Source of the DNA: a virus
Length of the DNA stretch: 29,032 bases
Reading direction: 5' to 3' (one strand)
IMG/VR virus record: IMGVR_UViG_3300046674_000297
Coordinates: 1-29,032 of that record
Shown: positions 16,075-22,814 of the stretch, one piece after another
Layout of the letters: each line of letters starts with the position of its first letter
Numbering within the stretch: the stretch's first letter is position 1
The notes under the pieces: generated by a model
The model's input: only the letters and a program-made list of their open reading frames with translations
Databases searched by the model: none
Told to the model about the DNA's origin: nothing
Made by a program: the position numbers and the translations under genes

Positions 16075-16920
16075 ATGTCGCTTGATCAGCACTACCGGCC
16101 GGGCCAGTACCTCGGCCGCAACGTCCACCACGACCCGCGCTCGCTCGCCTACGCCCACGGGGTCCTCCCCAAGTCGGCGATCAAGAGCGTGGACTGGACG
16201 CGGCGCATCCCGGTCCTCGACCAGGGCGACCTCGGGTCCTGCACTGGCAACGCGGGAACGGGTCTCCTCGGCACGGACTCGGCCGGCCGTACGGCATCGA
16301 CCACGGTCACGATCTCGGCGGCCGGCGCCACGGCCTCGAGGGGCATCTTCGCCGCCGGTGTCCATGCCCTCGACGAGGCGTTCGCCGTGAAGCTCTACAG
16401 CCTGGCCACGATCCTCGACGAGCACGCGGGTACCTACCCGCCCACCGACACAGGCTCGTCCGGGCTCGGCGTCGCGAAGGCCCTGAAGGCCCTGGGGCTC
16501 GCGTCCTCGTACAGCCACGGCTTCTCGCTCGCCGCCCTCAACAGCGCGCTCCAGAGCGGCCCGGTGATGATCGGCATCCCCTGGCTGGACTCGATGTTCG
16601 ACCCGGCCACCGACGGACGTATCCCCGTCACCAAATCGTCCGGCGTCGCAGGCGGTCACGAGATCGAGCTGTCGAAGTACGACGCCACCACGGGTGAGTA
16701 CTGGATCACCAACAGCTGGTCGACGTCCTGGGGGATCGAGGGCGCCGGCTACTTCACCACCGCTGACCTCACCTGGCTGCTCGGCCAGGACGGCGACGTC
16801 ACCATCCCCACCTGGACCACCGAGCCCACCCCGGCCCCGGCGCCCGTACCGGTGCCGGCCGACGCCGACCAGGCGCTCGCCGCTGCTGCCCATACCTGGC
16901 TGACCGCGAAGGGACTCTGA
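16075..16920 (+). CDS. papain-family (C1) cysteine peptidase
   Basis: The 281-residue product starts at ATG 16075, with CGGAGG about 10 bases upstream. The papain catalytic set is visible: oxyanion Gln50 and nucleophile Cys56 in [13 protein letters not shown], His195 in AGGHEIE, and Asn213 in [10 protein letters not shown], followed by GAGYF. The protein lacks a signal peptide and long propeptide. It ends in a Pro/Ala linker (about 250-262) and a short helix. It lies between the tail fibre and endolysin genes, three bases before the latter. It may be a virion protease acting on host surface proteins, or a lysis helper; the sequence does not decide. Confidence 0.85.
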   Translation: MSLDQHYRPGQYLGRNVHHDPRSLAYAHGVLPKSAIKSVDWTRRIPVLDQGDLGSCTGNAGTGLLGTDSAGRTASTTVTISAAGATASRGIFAAGVHALDEAFAVKLYSLATILDEHAGTYPPTDTGSSGLGVAKALKALGLASSYSHGFSLAALNSALQSGPVMIGIPWLDSMFDPATDGRIPVTKSSGVAGGHEIELSKYDATTGEYWITNSWSTSWGIEGAGYFTTADLTWLLGQDGDVTIPTWTTEPTPAPAPVPVPADADQALAAAAHTWLTAKGL

Positions 16921-16922
16921 TC

Positions 16923-17669
16923 ATGGCTCGGATGCCTGGTGCCGCCTGGCGCCCCGTACCCAACTTCACCGCCGACGGGCAGGAGTCCGTACGCGGGGTG
17001 GTCCTCCACATCATGGAGGGCACCCTCGACGGCAGCGACTCATGGTTCCGCAACAACGCCTCGCAGGCCTCCGCGCACTTCGGGGTGGGCAAGGACGGCC
17101 GGATCTACCAGTGGGTCGACACCGCCGACCGCGCATGGGCGCAGGCCGCCGGAAACCGCACCTGGCTGTCCATCGAGCACGAAGGCCACGCGGGCGACAC
17201 CCTCACCGCAAAGCAGTTGACCGCGAGCGCCCACATCATCGCCTGGGCCCACACCACCCACGACGTACCGCTCCAGCCCACCGACAGCCCCGACGGGCGC
17301 GGCATCGGCTGGCACGGCATGGGTGGCAGCGCCTGGGGCGGACACACCGGATGCCCCGGCAACCCCATCAAGGGCCAGCGTGCAGCGCTCATCAAGGCCG
17401 CGGCCGCGCTCCTCGCCCCGAAGTACGAGCCGTTCCCCGGCGCTGCGTACTTCAAGACCGGCCGCCACTCCCCGGTCATCACGGCCATGGGGAAGCGGCT
17501 GGTCGCCGAGGGCTGCGGCCGCTACAAGGTCGGCCCCGGCCCCGACTGGTCCGAGGCGGACCGCAAGTCGTACGCCGCATGGCAGCGCGAATGCGGCTAC
17601 TCCGGGGACGCCGCCGACGGCATCCCCGGCCCCACCACGTGGGCGCGCCTCCGCGTCCCCAACTCCTGA
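16923..17669 (+). CDS. endolysin: N-acetylmuramoyl-L-alanine amidase with C-terminal wall-binding domain
   Basis: This 248-residue enzyme should cut the amide bond between MurNAc and the stem peptide at the end of infection. Residues 1-160 form an amidase_2/PGRP domain with zinc ligands His29 (VVLHIMEG), His141 and Cys144 (GGHTGCPG). The acidic residue in SIEHEG (Glu85) is probably catalytic. Residues about 175-245 resemble a peptidoglycan-binding module common in Streptomyces enzymes (AAWQRECGYSGDAADGIPG, then PTTWARL). There is no signal peptide, so release depends on the downstream holin. Confidence 0.93.
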   Translation: MARMPGAAWRPVPNFTADGQESVRGVVLHIMEGTLDGSDSWFRNNASQASAHFGVGKDGRIYQWVDTADRAWAQAAGNRTWLSIEHEGHAGDTLTAKQLTASAHIIAWAHTTHDVPLQPTDSPDGRGIGWHGMGGSAWGGHTGCPGNPIKGQRAALIKAAAALLAPKYEPFPGAAYFKTGRHSPVITAMGKRLVAEGCGRYKVGPGPDWSEADRKSYAAWQRECGYSGDAADGIPGPTTWARLRVPNS

Positions 17670-17689
17670 CCCCGGAAAGCAGGATCACC

Positions 17690-17914
17690 ATGTCCCGAGT
17701 CGTCCTCGACATCATCGAGCGCACCCTCGCCGCGTACGCCACGACGTTCCTCGGCCTGCTCCTGGCCGCGAACTTCGACCTCACCGACCTGTCCACGGTG
17801 AAGGCCGCCGCGATCGCGTCCATCCCGGCCGGCCTGTCCGTAATCAAGGGCGCGATCGGCGCGCTGGTCGGCGACCCGCTCACCGCCGGGTGGCTGCCCC
17901 GGAAGGGTGCGTGA
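17690..17914 (+). CDS. holin (r1t-like)
   Basis: A 74-residue membrane protein directly after the endolysin gene. It has two predicted transmembrane helices (about residues 12-30 and 36-60) with a short acidic turn (FDLTDLSTV) and a charged C-terminus. This layout matches small r1t-type holins, and motifs such as IERTLAAYATTFLGLLLAAN and SVIKGAIGALVG fit. It would permeabilise the cytoplasmic membrane to release the endolysin and set lysis timing. The next gene overlaps its stop by four bases. Confidence 0.8.
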   Translation: MSRVVLDIIERTLAAYATTFLGLLLAANFDLTDLSTVKAAAIASIPAGLSVIKGAIGALVGDPLTAGWLPRKGA

Positions 17915-18165
17915 CGCCGCCTGAGCTGACGTCCGTAGCAACCGAGCTCGCCGAGCTGCGGCGCTCGGTGGACGTCGGCTTCACCAAGACCGACGGGTCG
18001 CTGGCGCTTCTGGTCCAGCGCGGCGAGCAGACCGACAAGCAGCTCGCCGAGCACGACTCCCGGATCGCGGCGCTGGAACGTTCCCGCTGGCCGCTCCCGT
18101 CCCTGGCCGCGCTCGTCTCCGTCGCCGCCCTGGCCCTGACCATGTACGAACTCGCCGCACGATGA
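17911..18165 (+). CDS. second lysis-cassette membrane protein (coiled coil plus C-terminal helix)
   Basis: GTG at 17911 overlaps the holin stop (GTGA). The 84-residue product has a charged coiled-coil region (about residues 5-57) and one hydrophobic helix (about 61-80, PSLAALVSVAALALTMYEL), ending in Ala-Ala-Arg. This arrangement is frequent beside holins in actinophages, where such proteins are viewed as second holins, antiholins or envelope-disrupting partners. The strong terminator starts four bases after its stop, so it is the last gene of the late operon. Confidence 0.75.
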   Translation: MTPPELTSVATELAELRRSVDVGFTKTDGSLALLVQRGEQTDKQLAEHDSRIAALERSRWPLPSLAALVSVAALALTMYELAAR

Positions 18166-18168
18166 ACT

Positions 18169-18208
18169 GCGCCCCCCTGCCCCGGCTACGGCCGGGACAG
18201 GGGGGCGC
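18169..18208 (+). terminator. late operon terminator
   Basis: GCGCCCCCCTG (18169-18179) pairs perfectly with CAGGGGGGCGC (18198-18208). The interior also pairs (CCCGG with CCGGG). CTTCGTGCG follows. The minus-strand peptide gene ends only 17 bases further on, so the hairpin may serve both directions. Confidence 0.9.
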
Positions 18209-18224
18209 CTTCGTGCGTCTGGGC

Positions 18225-18341
18225 TCAGATGTTGATGTCGTTCTGCGAGACACCCCAGTCGATGTCCCCGGCCAGGCCCCACTGGGCATCGTCCGGTACA
18301 GCCCAACCGGAGTCTGCGAAGCCCCACTGCGAGTCGCTCAT
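18225..18341 (-). CDS. 38-residue acidic peptide of tandem D-x-x-W-G repeats
   Basis: A short gene reading leftward from ATG at 18341, with AGGGTGGGG as a plausible ribosome binding site, to TGA at 18225-18227. After MS, the peptide consists of repeated units DSQWGFA, DSGWAVPD, DAQWGLAG, DIDWGVSQN and the ending DINI. It contains four Trp and seven Asp but no Lys or Arg. There is no signal peptide or hydrophobic segment. The tandem units suggest a multi-core precursor of a modified peptide, or a small ligand or inhibitor protein. No modification enzyme is visible nearby. It follows an HTH-TPR regulator and a 2H phosphoesterase on the same strand. The function is unknown. Confidence 0.6.
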   Translation of the reverse strand: MSDSQWGFADSGWAVPDDAQWGLAGDIDWGVSQNDINI

Positions 18342-18361
18342 GATTCCCCACCCTTCGTCAA

Positions 18362-18380
18362 CTGCGGCTCCCCGCCGCAG
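18362..18380. promoter_or_regulatory. perfect palindrome upstream of the repeat peptide
   Basis: CTGCGGC (18362-18368) and GCCGCAG (18374-18380) form a perfect inverted repeat around TCCCC. It begins 21 bases upstream of the peptide ATG, so it is either an mRNA leader hairpin or an operator. The regulator at 19370-20830 is a possible ligand, but this is only inferred. Confidence 0.5.
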
Positions 18381-18508
18381 AGTGACCCCACTATGCCGCA
18401 CAGTGATCCACTTGGGGAACTTTGATCCGCAACTGACAGCGAGTACTCGCGCGACCAGAGCGGGTGTCGAAGATGCGCAGCAAATCGAACATCTGATCTA
18501 CTCGGGGA

Positions 18509-18739
18509 ATGCCTCCGTACACCTTCCCCAGTGACCTCCTCAGCCTCCAGCGCGACGTGCAGGACACCTACGCAGCGCTCGCGGCGCCCCGCCCCGGCAA
18601 CCCGACCACGCTGCGCCGCCGCCTGCACCAACTCAGTGCGCAGCTCACTGCACACCCGTACTGGCGGGGCATTCCCGGCGGCGGCCGCGCTGCTCGGGTT
18701 GAGCTGCGACGGCAGGCCCGGCGATCCCACGAGGCTTAG
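18509..18739 (+). CDS. small Streptomyces-type hypothetical protein
   Basis: The 76-residue product starts at ATG 18509, the first start after an in-frame stop at 18494. GGGGA touches the ATG, too close for a normal ribosome binding site, so translation may be leaderless. The sequence (FPSDLLSLQRDVQDTYAALA, then APRPGNPTTLRRRLHQLS, ending HPYW) resembles small proteins common on Streptomyces chromosomes. Those carry no known function. It is basic and probably helical. It converges on the 2H phosphoesterase gene, overlapping its stop by four bases. Confidence 0.65.
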   Translation: MPPYTFPSDLLSLQRDVQDTYAALAAPRPGNPTTLRRRLHQLSAQLTAHPYWRGIPGGGRAARVELRRQARRSHEA

Positions 18740-19356
18740 CCGAGCGGCACCTCCGCGAACGGCTCCCACTCGTACATGCGGTGATCCCGGTTGATCACGA
18801 TCAGGTCTGCGTGCGTAATGCGTGCTTCGGCTGGCCGTACGTTCGCCGATTCCACCGCGGCCGCGAACGGTGCGGCCGGACCGGTGCCGTTGCTGTAGCC
18901 GACGGACACATGCGGCACGAACCCGTACGCCCGCTCGGGCACGTCAGGGAGCACGTCGCCGATCGCGGCCCGGATCGCGTCACGCACCGCACGCACCGGC
19001 GCATCCGGTTGTACCGGTACGAGGATCGCTTCTGGATCCACCACAGGTGCAGACAGGGTGACGTCGAATGCAGGTACCGCGGCGAGCCGCTCGCGCGCTG
19101 CCATCACGATCTCGGTGACGGTCGACGTCTCGACCTCGCCGACGAACCCGATTCCCTGCATGGTCAGGTGCAACCACTTGTCCGGGATCAGGTCGAGGCC
19201 CCCGACGGGCGCAAGGGCGGCGCGGTATTCATCTGCGAACCGGTGGACGTCAGGCTCGCTCTCGAACGTCAGGTGCCAGGTGTAGAACGAGCGGCCCTCG
19301 CTCCAGCCCGGACGCCACCACCAGTGATCACGCATGTGCTCAGGTGCAGAGGTCAT
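18736..19356 (-). CDS. 2H phosphoesterase (LigT/2'-5' RNA ligase-like)
   Basis: The 206-residue product from ATG 19356 has the two family signatures: H-L-T at about 63-65 (WLHLTMQGIG) and H-V-S at about 149-151 (FVPHVSVGY). Enzymes with this fold act on 2',3'-cyclic phosphates, 2'-5' linkages or cyclic nucleotides; the substrate here is unknown. A second start at 19335 (MRDHWWWRPGW) is also possible. It lies 13 bases after the HTH-TPR regulator stop, so they are probably co-transcribed. Phage 2H enzymes include the anti-CBASS nuclease Acb1, making counter-defence one possibility. Streptomyces chromosomes carry similar genes. Confidence 0.8.
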   Translation of the reverse strand: MTSAPEHMRDHWWWRPGWSEGRSFYTWHLTFESEPDVHRFADEYRAALAPVGGLDLIPDKWLHLTMQGIGFVGEVETSTVTEIVMAARERLAAVPAFDVTLSAPVVDPEAILVPVQPDAPVRAVRDAIRAAIGDVLPDVPERAYGFVPHVSVGYSNGTGPAAPFAAAVESANVRPAEARITHADLIVINRDHRMYEWEPFAEVPLG

Positions 19357-19369
19357 GCGCGAGATCCAA

Positions 19370-20830
19370 TCAGGCGGACCCCTCGCCTGACGAGAGGGCA
19401 AGGAGACGGGGCGCCGAGTCGGAGCACCAGTCAACGATGGTGCGCCGTGCCGCAGTTGTGGCGCTCGCGTCGGCGGCCGGCCCGCGGGCCATGGCCGCGG
19501 CGAGCTCGCCCATCCGATGCGTGACGGGCCCCATGCGCCGCTCGGCTGGCATCGCGAGGACGGGGAGCAGGGCCTCCATGATTCCCTCGGGCTGACCGCA
19601 GCCGAGGAGGGCGGCCGCCTGACTGATGTGGATCTGAGCCTCGGTTCCGTACGCGCGGACCGGCTGCGTCGCGAGCAGGTCGAGCGCGGTCTGTGTCTCG
19701 CGCAGTGCAGCGTCCGGCTGCCCGATCCGCAGATGCACGGCGGCCGCGTAGTTCTCCTGTCGCGCCTCCGGGCAGGAGAACAGTCCGCCGATTTCGTCGC
19801 CCCCGGTTGCGATGCTGCGCGCGTGGATTGCCCGGCTGAGTGCACCCTCCGCCTCGGCCGCGGCGCCGAGCAGCGACCAGGCGTCGGCCTCTTGACAGGC
19901 GAGCAGCGCGCCGACTGTCCCGTCCACGGTGACGAGCGAACCTCGCCGAGCGTGGTTGACCGCATCCCGTAGGCGCCCGTCCCAGAGCGCCACTTTGGAC
20001 CGGGTCGAGCAGACCCATGCCCGCAGGCCGTCGTGGCCGGCGTTCTCCGCGCAGAGCCATGCAGTCCGGCCTTGTGTGTCCGCCGCGCGAAGATTCCCGA
20101 GGTCCGAGGACATCCATGCCAAGAGCCCGCAGAGGTACCCGGCGGCGACGTACAAGTCCGCTGACTGGCGGGGCGGTTGGTGACCCTCTATCAGGCGGAA
20201 CACTCGATCACGGAGCTCGCGGGTACGGCGGAACATGATCAGGGGATCGCCCGTGAGGTACTCCTGCGCAAGCGCCCGGACGTCCGCCCCCAGCTGCTCC
20301 AGGGCGATGTCGCCGACGTTGCTCGCCTCGGCCCACTGTGCCCAAGTCGCTGCCTCCGTGGCTGCGGCCAGCACTTGATCCGGGTCACGCTCCGGCGGGG
20401 CCACCTCGGCGGGGCCAGCACTGGCCTGCTCGGGCTGCGCGGGGCCGTGCTGGAGGATTTGCAGATCGCTGCTCGGCAGGGCGCGGCGATCATCGATGTC
20501 GAGGATGTCCTCCACAGTGCAGCCGTAGACCGCGGCGAGGGACACCAGGACGGGCAGGCTCGGGCGCCTGCTGCTTGGTCCCGGCCACTTCTCCCATTTG
20601 CTCACGAGGCTCGCATCCGCCGCAACGGCTTGTCCCGGCGCCTCGTTGACGCGGTCGGCGGTCTCCTGAAGCGTCCAGCCGTGCGCGTGCCGCCATGCCT
20701 CGCGCGGCCGCATGTGCCAGCGTCCGCGCATCTCCACTGCGATCTCTGCGGCGCTGCACCCGGCGGCGAGCATCTCGTGACGGAGTGCGTCGCGCTCCGC
20801 TTTGCTACCAGGTCTGGGCTGTGACGTCAT
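19370..20830 (-). CDS. HTH (XRE) transcriptional regulator with TPR-like C-terminal domain
   Basis: The 486-residue product from ATG 20830 (ribosome binding site GGGAGAG) has an N-terminal HTH at about residues 35-105. It includes WTLQETADRVN, SLVSKWEKW and PVLVSLAAVYGCTVEDIL. A long all-helical region follows (about 140-480), with Ala-rich repeated helix pairs such as YVAAGYLCGLLAWMSSDLG, LGAAAEAEGALSRAIH and GQPDAALRETQTALDLL, typical of TPR arrays. Streptomyces encodes many such regulators. The architecture resembles peptide-binding HTH-TPR sensors, but no ligand is known here. It is divergent from the gene at 21066 and heads a leftward set with the 2H enzyme. Confidence 0.85.
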   Translation of the reverse strand: MTSQPRPGSKAERDALRHEMLAAGCSAAEIAVEMRGRWHMRPREAWRHAHGWTLQETADRVNEAPGQAVAADASLVSKWEKWPGPSSRRPSLPVLVSLAAVYGCTVEDILDIDDRRALPSSDLQILQHGPAQPEQASAGPAEVAPPERDPDQVLAAATEAATWAQWAEASNVGDIALEQLGADVRALAQEYLTGDPLIMFRRTRELRDRVFRLIEGHQPPRQSADLYVAAGYLCGLLAWMSSDLGNLRAADTQGRTAWLCAENAGHDGLRAWVCSTRSKVALWDGRLRDAVNHARRGSLVTVDGTVGALLACQEADAWSLLGAAAEAEGALSRAIHARSIATGGDEIGGLFSCPEARQENYAAAVHLRIGQPDAALRETQTALDLLATQPVRAYGTEAQIHISQAAALLGCGQPEGIMEALLPVLAMPAERRMGPVTHRMGELAAAMARGPAADASATTAARRTIVDWCSDSAPRLLALSSGEGSA

Positions 20831-21008
20831 GAACTCTCCCAGCGTGCGGGGGGATTCGCTCACGGTAGCCAGTCCGCCACTCGCCCGGGAGTCGACCTGC
20901 GAAGATTTGGCGGCCAACTCGTCCACTCCCACGCCCAATTGGTGAAGCATCCGCAGGTCAGGGCCGTTTGTGCACGCCAAAAAAGTTGGACACCGCCGAC
21001 CGTGACGG

Positions 21009-21036
21009 TTGATGCCCAGGTTGCGACTGTTAAGGC
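21009..21036 (+). promoter_or_regulatory. candidate promoter for the 21066 operon
   Basis: TTGATG (21009-21014) and TAAGGC (21031-21036) are separated by 16 bases, with a GGGGG ribosome binding site before the GTG at 21066. The match to a sigma-70-type promoter is weak. The 235-base gap between divergent starts (20831-21065) must hold promoters for both directions. Confidence 0.3.
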
Positions 21037-21065
21037 ACCCAACCAACCACTGACCGGGGGCTCCC

Positions 21066-21566
21066 GTGCACACCACAACCGACACGGACAGGGGCATCGC
21101 TGACTGGCTCGCCGGTGCGCTCGATGATCCGACGCAGGCCCACACCGAGTGGAAGGAGCTCCGGGTCGCCATGCTGCCGCTCGGCGTCAGGTTCACCGCC
21201 GTACGGATCTCACACGACCTCGTGCACGCGGCAGTCTCGAGCACCGCCCCGGACGTCGTGACGAGCGTCCTCTCCGAGGCCCTCGCCGGACCGGTCATTC
21301 ATGACGCGGTCTGCCACCGCTACTACGCCGTCACCCCAGACCTCGACATGGGCGGATGGCGGCCGGCCGAGGGCGCCGTACTGGTGGGCCGCGGTACCTG
21401 GCTCGGTGTCCCGCGACTGGATCAGACGACACCGCAGCGCTACAGCTACTGGTCCGTTCCACCGGAGCTCCCGCGAACGTTCTGCGATCTGGGGCGAGTT
21501 GCCCAGCTGGTCCACTTCGGCCGCGAGCAGCTGGCCGCAGCCGAGCAGGCGGGCAAGCGGCCATGA
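21066..21566 (+). CDS. hypothetical protein resembling a PrimPol N-terminal region
   Basis: GTG-started, 166 residues. The sequence HTEWKELRVAMLPLGVRFTAV, then RISHDLVHAAV, a middle GPVIHDAVCHRYYAVTPD, and GTWLGVPRLD resembles small Streptomyces proteins related to the N-terminal part of bifunctional primase-polymerases. I see no clear catalytic D-x-D motif, so enzymatic activity is doubtful. It is divergent from the HTH-TPR regulator and overlaps the next gene by four bases (ATGA). This arrangement resembles chromosomal Streptomyces neighbourhoods more than phage ones. Confidence 0.65.
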   Translation: MHTTTDTDRGIADWLAGALDDPTQAHTEWKELRVAMLPLGVRFTAVRISHDLVHAAVSSTAPDVVTSVLSEALAGPVIHDAVCHRYYAVTPDLDMGGWRPAEGAVLVGRGTWLGVPRLDQTTPQRYSYWSVPPELPRTFCDLGRVAQLVHFGREQLAAAEQAGKRP

Positions 21567-21733
21567 GCGCGGTCAGGGCGCACGTGGACGGGGAGACCGA
21601 GCGCGCCACGTTGGCCTACCGGGCGTACCTCGATCACCTCATGGACTGCGACCGGTGCGCCAAGCTCAGCGTCCGGTGCCCCAAAGGGAAGCGGTTGTAC
21701 GCATCACACCGCGATACCCGGCGGTCCGCGTGA
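21563..21733 (+). CDS. 56-residue Cys-containing small protein
   Basis: The ATG at 21563 overlaps the previous stop (ATGA), indicating translational coupling. The product has a helical start (ETERATLAYRAYLDHLMDC) and the cluster C-D-R-C-A-K-L-S-V-R-C-P, suggestive of a small metal-binding site. A basic end follows. It probably works with, or is regulated with, the gene before it. The family and function are unknown. Confidence 0.6.
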   Translation: MSAVRAHVDGETERATLAYRAYLDHLMDCDRCAKLSVRCPKGKRLYASHRDTRRSA

Positions 21734-21790
21734 TCTGTCAGCCCCCGCTCATAGACTGGCGCGGCCGCCACGGAAGGAAAATGATCACAT

Positions 21791-22195
21791 ATGCGCCCCG
21801 CCCGCTTCGAGGCATTCCTCCTCGACCTCGCCAAGAACGACCCCACGACCAGCCGCGTCCAGACCGTTTCCGAGGCAGGGGACCGGGCCTATCAGTGGGG
21901 GCTGATCGCGGTCACCTCTGCCGGGGAATCCCGCTGGCAGATCATCGGCCAGCTGGCGCCGGGCGCGAAGCACGACAGCCCGGACGAAGCAGTGGAGGGC
22001 GACCCCGTCCCCGCGGGCGACGGCCCGCAGGCTGGGGACAGTCCGGAGGCGTGGCTCGCCGCCCTGCTGGCCCGATCGGAGAACCGAGAGATCGAGTCCA
22101 TCGAACGCTGGTCGACTCGGAAAGACGCGCCGGGCTCCCAGGGCGTCACCGTCACGTTCCGTTCTGGCGCGAAGATCTTCGCGCGCCTCACCTGA
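21791..22195 (+). CDS. hypothetical protein (134 residues)
   Basis: Starts at ATG 21791; GGAAGG lies about 14 bases upstream, slightly far. The protein has an N-terminal helix (RFEAFLLDLAKND), a beta region with YQWGLIAVTSAGESRWQIIG, an acidic linker, a helix LAALLARSENREIESIERW and a final strand pair ending FRSGAKIFARLT. Third codon positions are GC-rich, as expected for a real gene. I do not recognise the family. It continues the run of Streptomyces-like cargo genes. Confidence 0.6.
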   Translation: MRPARFEAFLLDLAKNDPTTSRVQTVSEAGDRAYQWGLIAVTSAGESRWQIIGQLAPGAKHDSPDEAVEGDPVPAGDGPQAGDSPEAWLAALLARSENREIESIERWSTRKDAPGSQGVTVTFRSGAKIFARLT

Positions 22196-22280
22196 CCCTC
22201 CCCACCGACCGCACCCCGGCCGCGTGGCGGAGCAGCACAGCACCACCAGTCAGCACCATCCAACCGAGGAGTGTGTCGAT

Positions 22281-22451
22281 ATGGGTTGTGGAAACCGCCA
22301 ACGCGGGGCGCGGTTCGATCCCGGTCAGTGCTCGGGATACTGCCCCGTCTGCGGGGCTGGCGTCGGGTCGGAGCCGGGGCAACCGACGACCATGCATCAG
22401 GCGCAGGGAAGCCGGGACATGTGCCCTGGATCGGGACAGCCCGCCCAGTAG
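22281..22451 (+). CDS. 56-residue zinc-ribbon-like small protein
   Basis: ATG 22281 has GAGGAG about 9 bases upstream. An earlier in-frame ATG at 22224 lacks a good ribosome binding site. The product contains C-S-G-Y-C-P-V-C-G near residue 17 and M-C-P-G-S-G-Q-P near the end, consistent with a small metal-binding knuckle. Similar short Cys-rich proteins occur in Streptomyces phages and chromosomes. No function is known. Confidence 0.5.
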   Translation: MGCGNRQRGARFDPGQCSGYCPVCGAGVGSEPGQPTTMHQAQGSRDMCPGSGQPAQ

Positions 22452-22481
22452 CGCGAGTCACTGACCGTAGACCGCCCCAGT

Positions 22482-22505
22482 CGTCCGGTGTCCCCACGGC
22501 GGACG
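22482..22505. terminator. weak hairpin between converging genes
   Basis: CGTCCGGTG (22482-22490) pairs with CAC and CGGACG (22495-22505) with two bulged G residues. It sits between the rightward gene ending at 22451 and the leftward HTH gene ending at 22516, where a shared terminator is expected. Confidence 0.35.
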
Positions 22506-22515
22506 GCCGGGGCCC

Positions 22516-22752
22516 CTACTGCCGTACGAGATCGGCGAGCGGGACGTCCAGGGCATGTGCGATCAGCAGCAGGACGGAGAGTTGAGGGTCAGTGGTGCCG
22601 TACTCGATACGGTGGACGGTCTTGTGGTCGACACCGACGGCTTCGCCGAGCCCGAGCTGGGTGAGGTTGGCGTGGAGGCGGGCGGCGCGTACGCGGCCCC
22701 CGATGACCTGGCGGCTGGTGAGTACCCAGTCGGGCATCGGATCGAGTGGCAC
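22516..22752 (-). CDS. Cro/CI-type HTH regulator
   Basis: A 78-residue protein that is almost entirely an XRE helix-turn-helix domain: GGRVRAARLHANLTQLGLGEA, then VGVDHKTVHRIEYGTTDP and LSVLLLIAHALDVPLADLV. It has no dimerisation or cleavage domain, so it is Cro-like in size. It is transcribed leftward. A perfect palindrome lies 34 bases upstream of its start and could be its own operator. Placement next to the integrase gene suggests it controls integration or the neighbouring cargo, separately from the immunity repressor at 25304-25765. Confidence 0.85.
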   Translation of the reverse strand: MPLDPMPDWVLTSRQVIGGRVRAARLHANLTQLGLGEAVGVDHKTVHRIEYGTTDPQLSVLLLIAHALDVPLADLVRQ

Positions 22753-22785
22753 TCGTCCACGCTGCGGTGATCATGGGCGGATGTC

Positions 22786-22803
22786 TTTACCTGACTAGGT
22801 AAA
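22786..22803. promoter_or_regulatory. palindromic operator TTTACCT-GACT-AGGTAAA
   Basis: Perfect 7-bp arms with a 4-base spacer lie between the leftward HTH gene and the rightward genes leading to integrase. It is AT-rich against the local background. It is a likely binding site for the HTH protein encoded beside it. Confidence 0.65.
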
Positions 22804-22805
22804 TC

Positions 22806-22814
22806 AAACGATCA
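22806..22814 (+). repeat. AAACGATCA copy 1 (upstream of the integrase region)
   Basis: This 9-mer recurs exactly at 24379-24387 and 24641-24649 on either side of the attP core. This copy lies three bases after the palindromic operator. It may be a binding site for integrase or another regulator. Confidence 0.4.

Noticed and set aside
15349-16893. 514-residue minus-strand open frame
   Set aside because: It is the antisense shadow of the fibre and papain-like protease genes. It is Gly/Arg/Val-rich with no domain, and the plus-strand protein has a full catalytic set.
18162-18425. 87-residue plus-strand frame after the lysis genes
   Set aside because: It runs through the late terminator hairpin and opposite the repeat peptide gene. 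It has no ribosome binding site and no coherent composition.
20177-20824. 215-residue plus-strand frame opposite the HTH-TPR gene
   Set aside because: The minus-strand protein has a recognisable HTH and TPR-like repeats, while this frame has no motif.
18225-20830. A true arbitrium system
   Set aside because: The peptide lacks a secretion signal and arbitrium-like processing site, and HTH-TPR regulators are very common in Streptomyces. I kept only a weaker peptide-sensing hypothesis.
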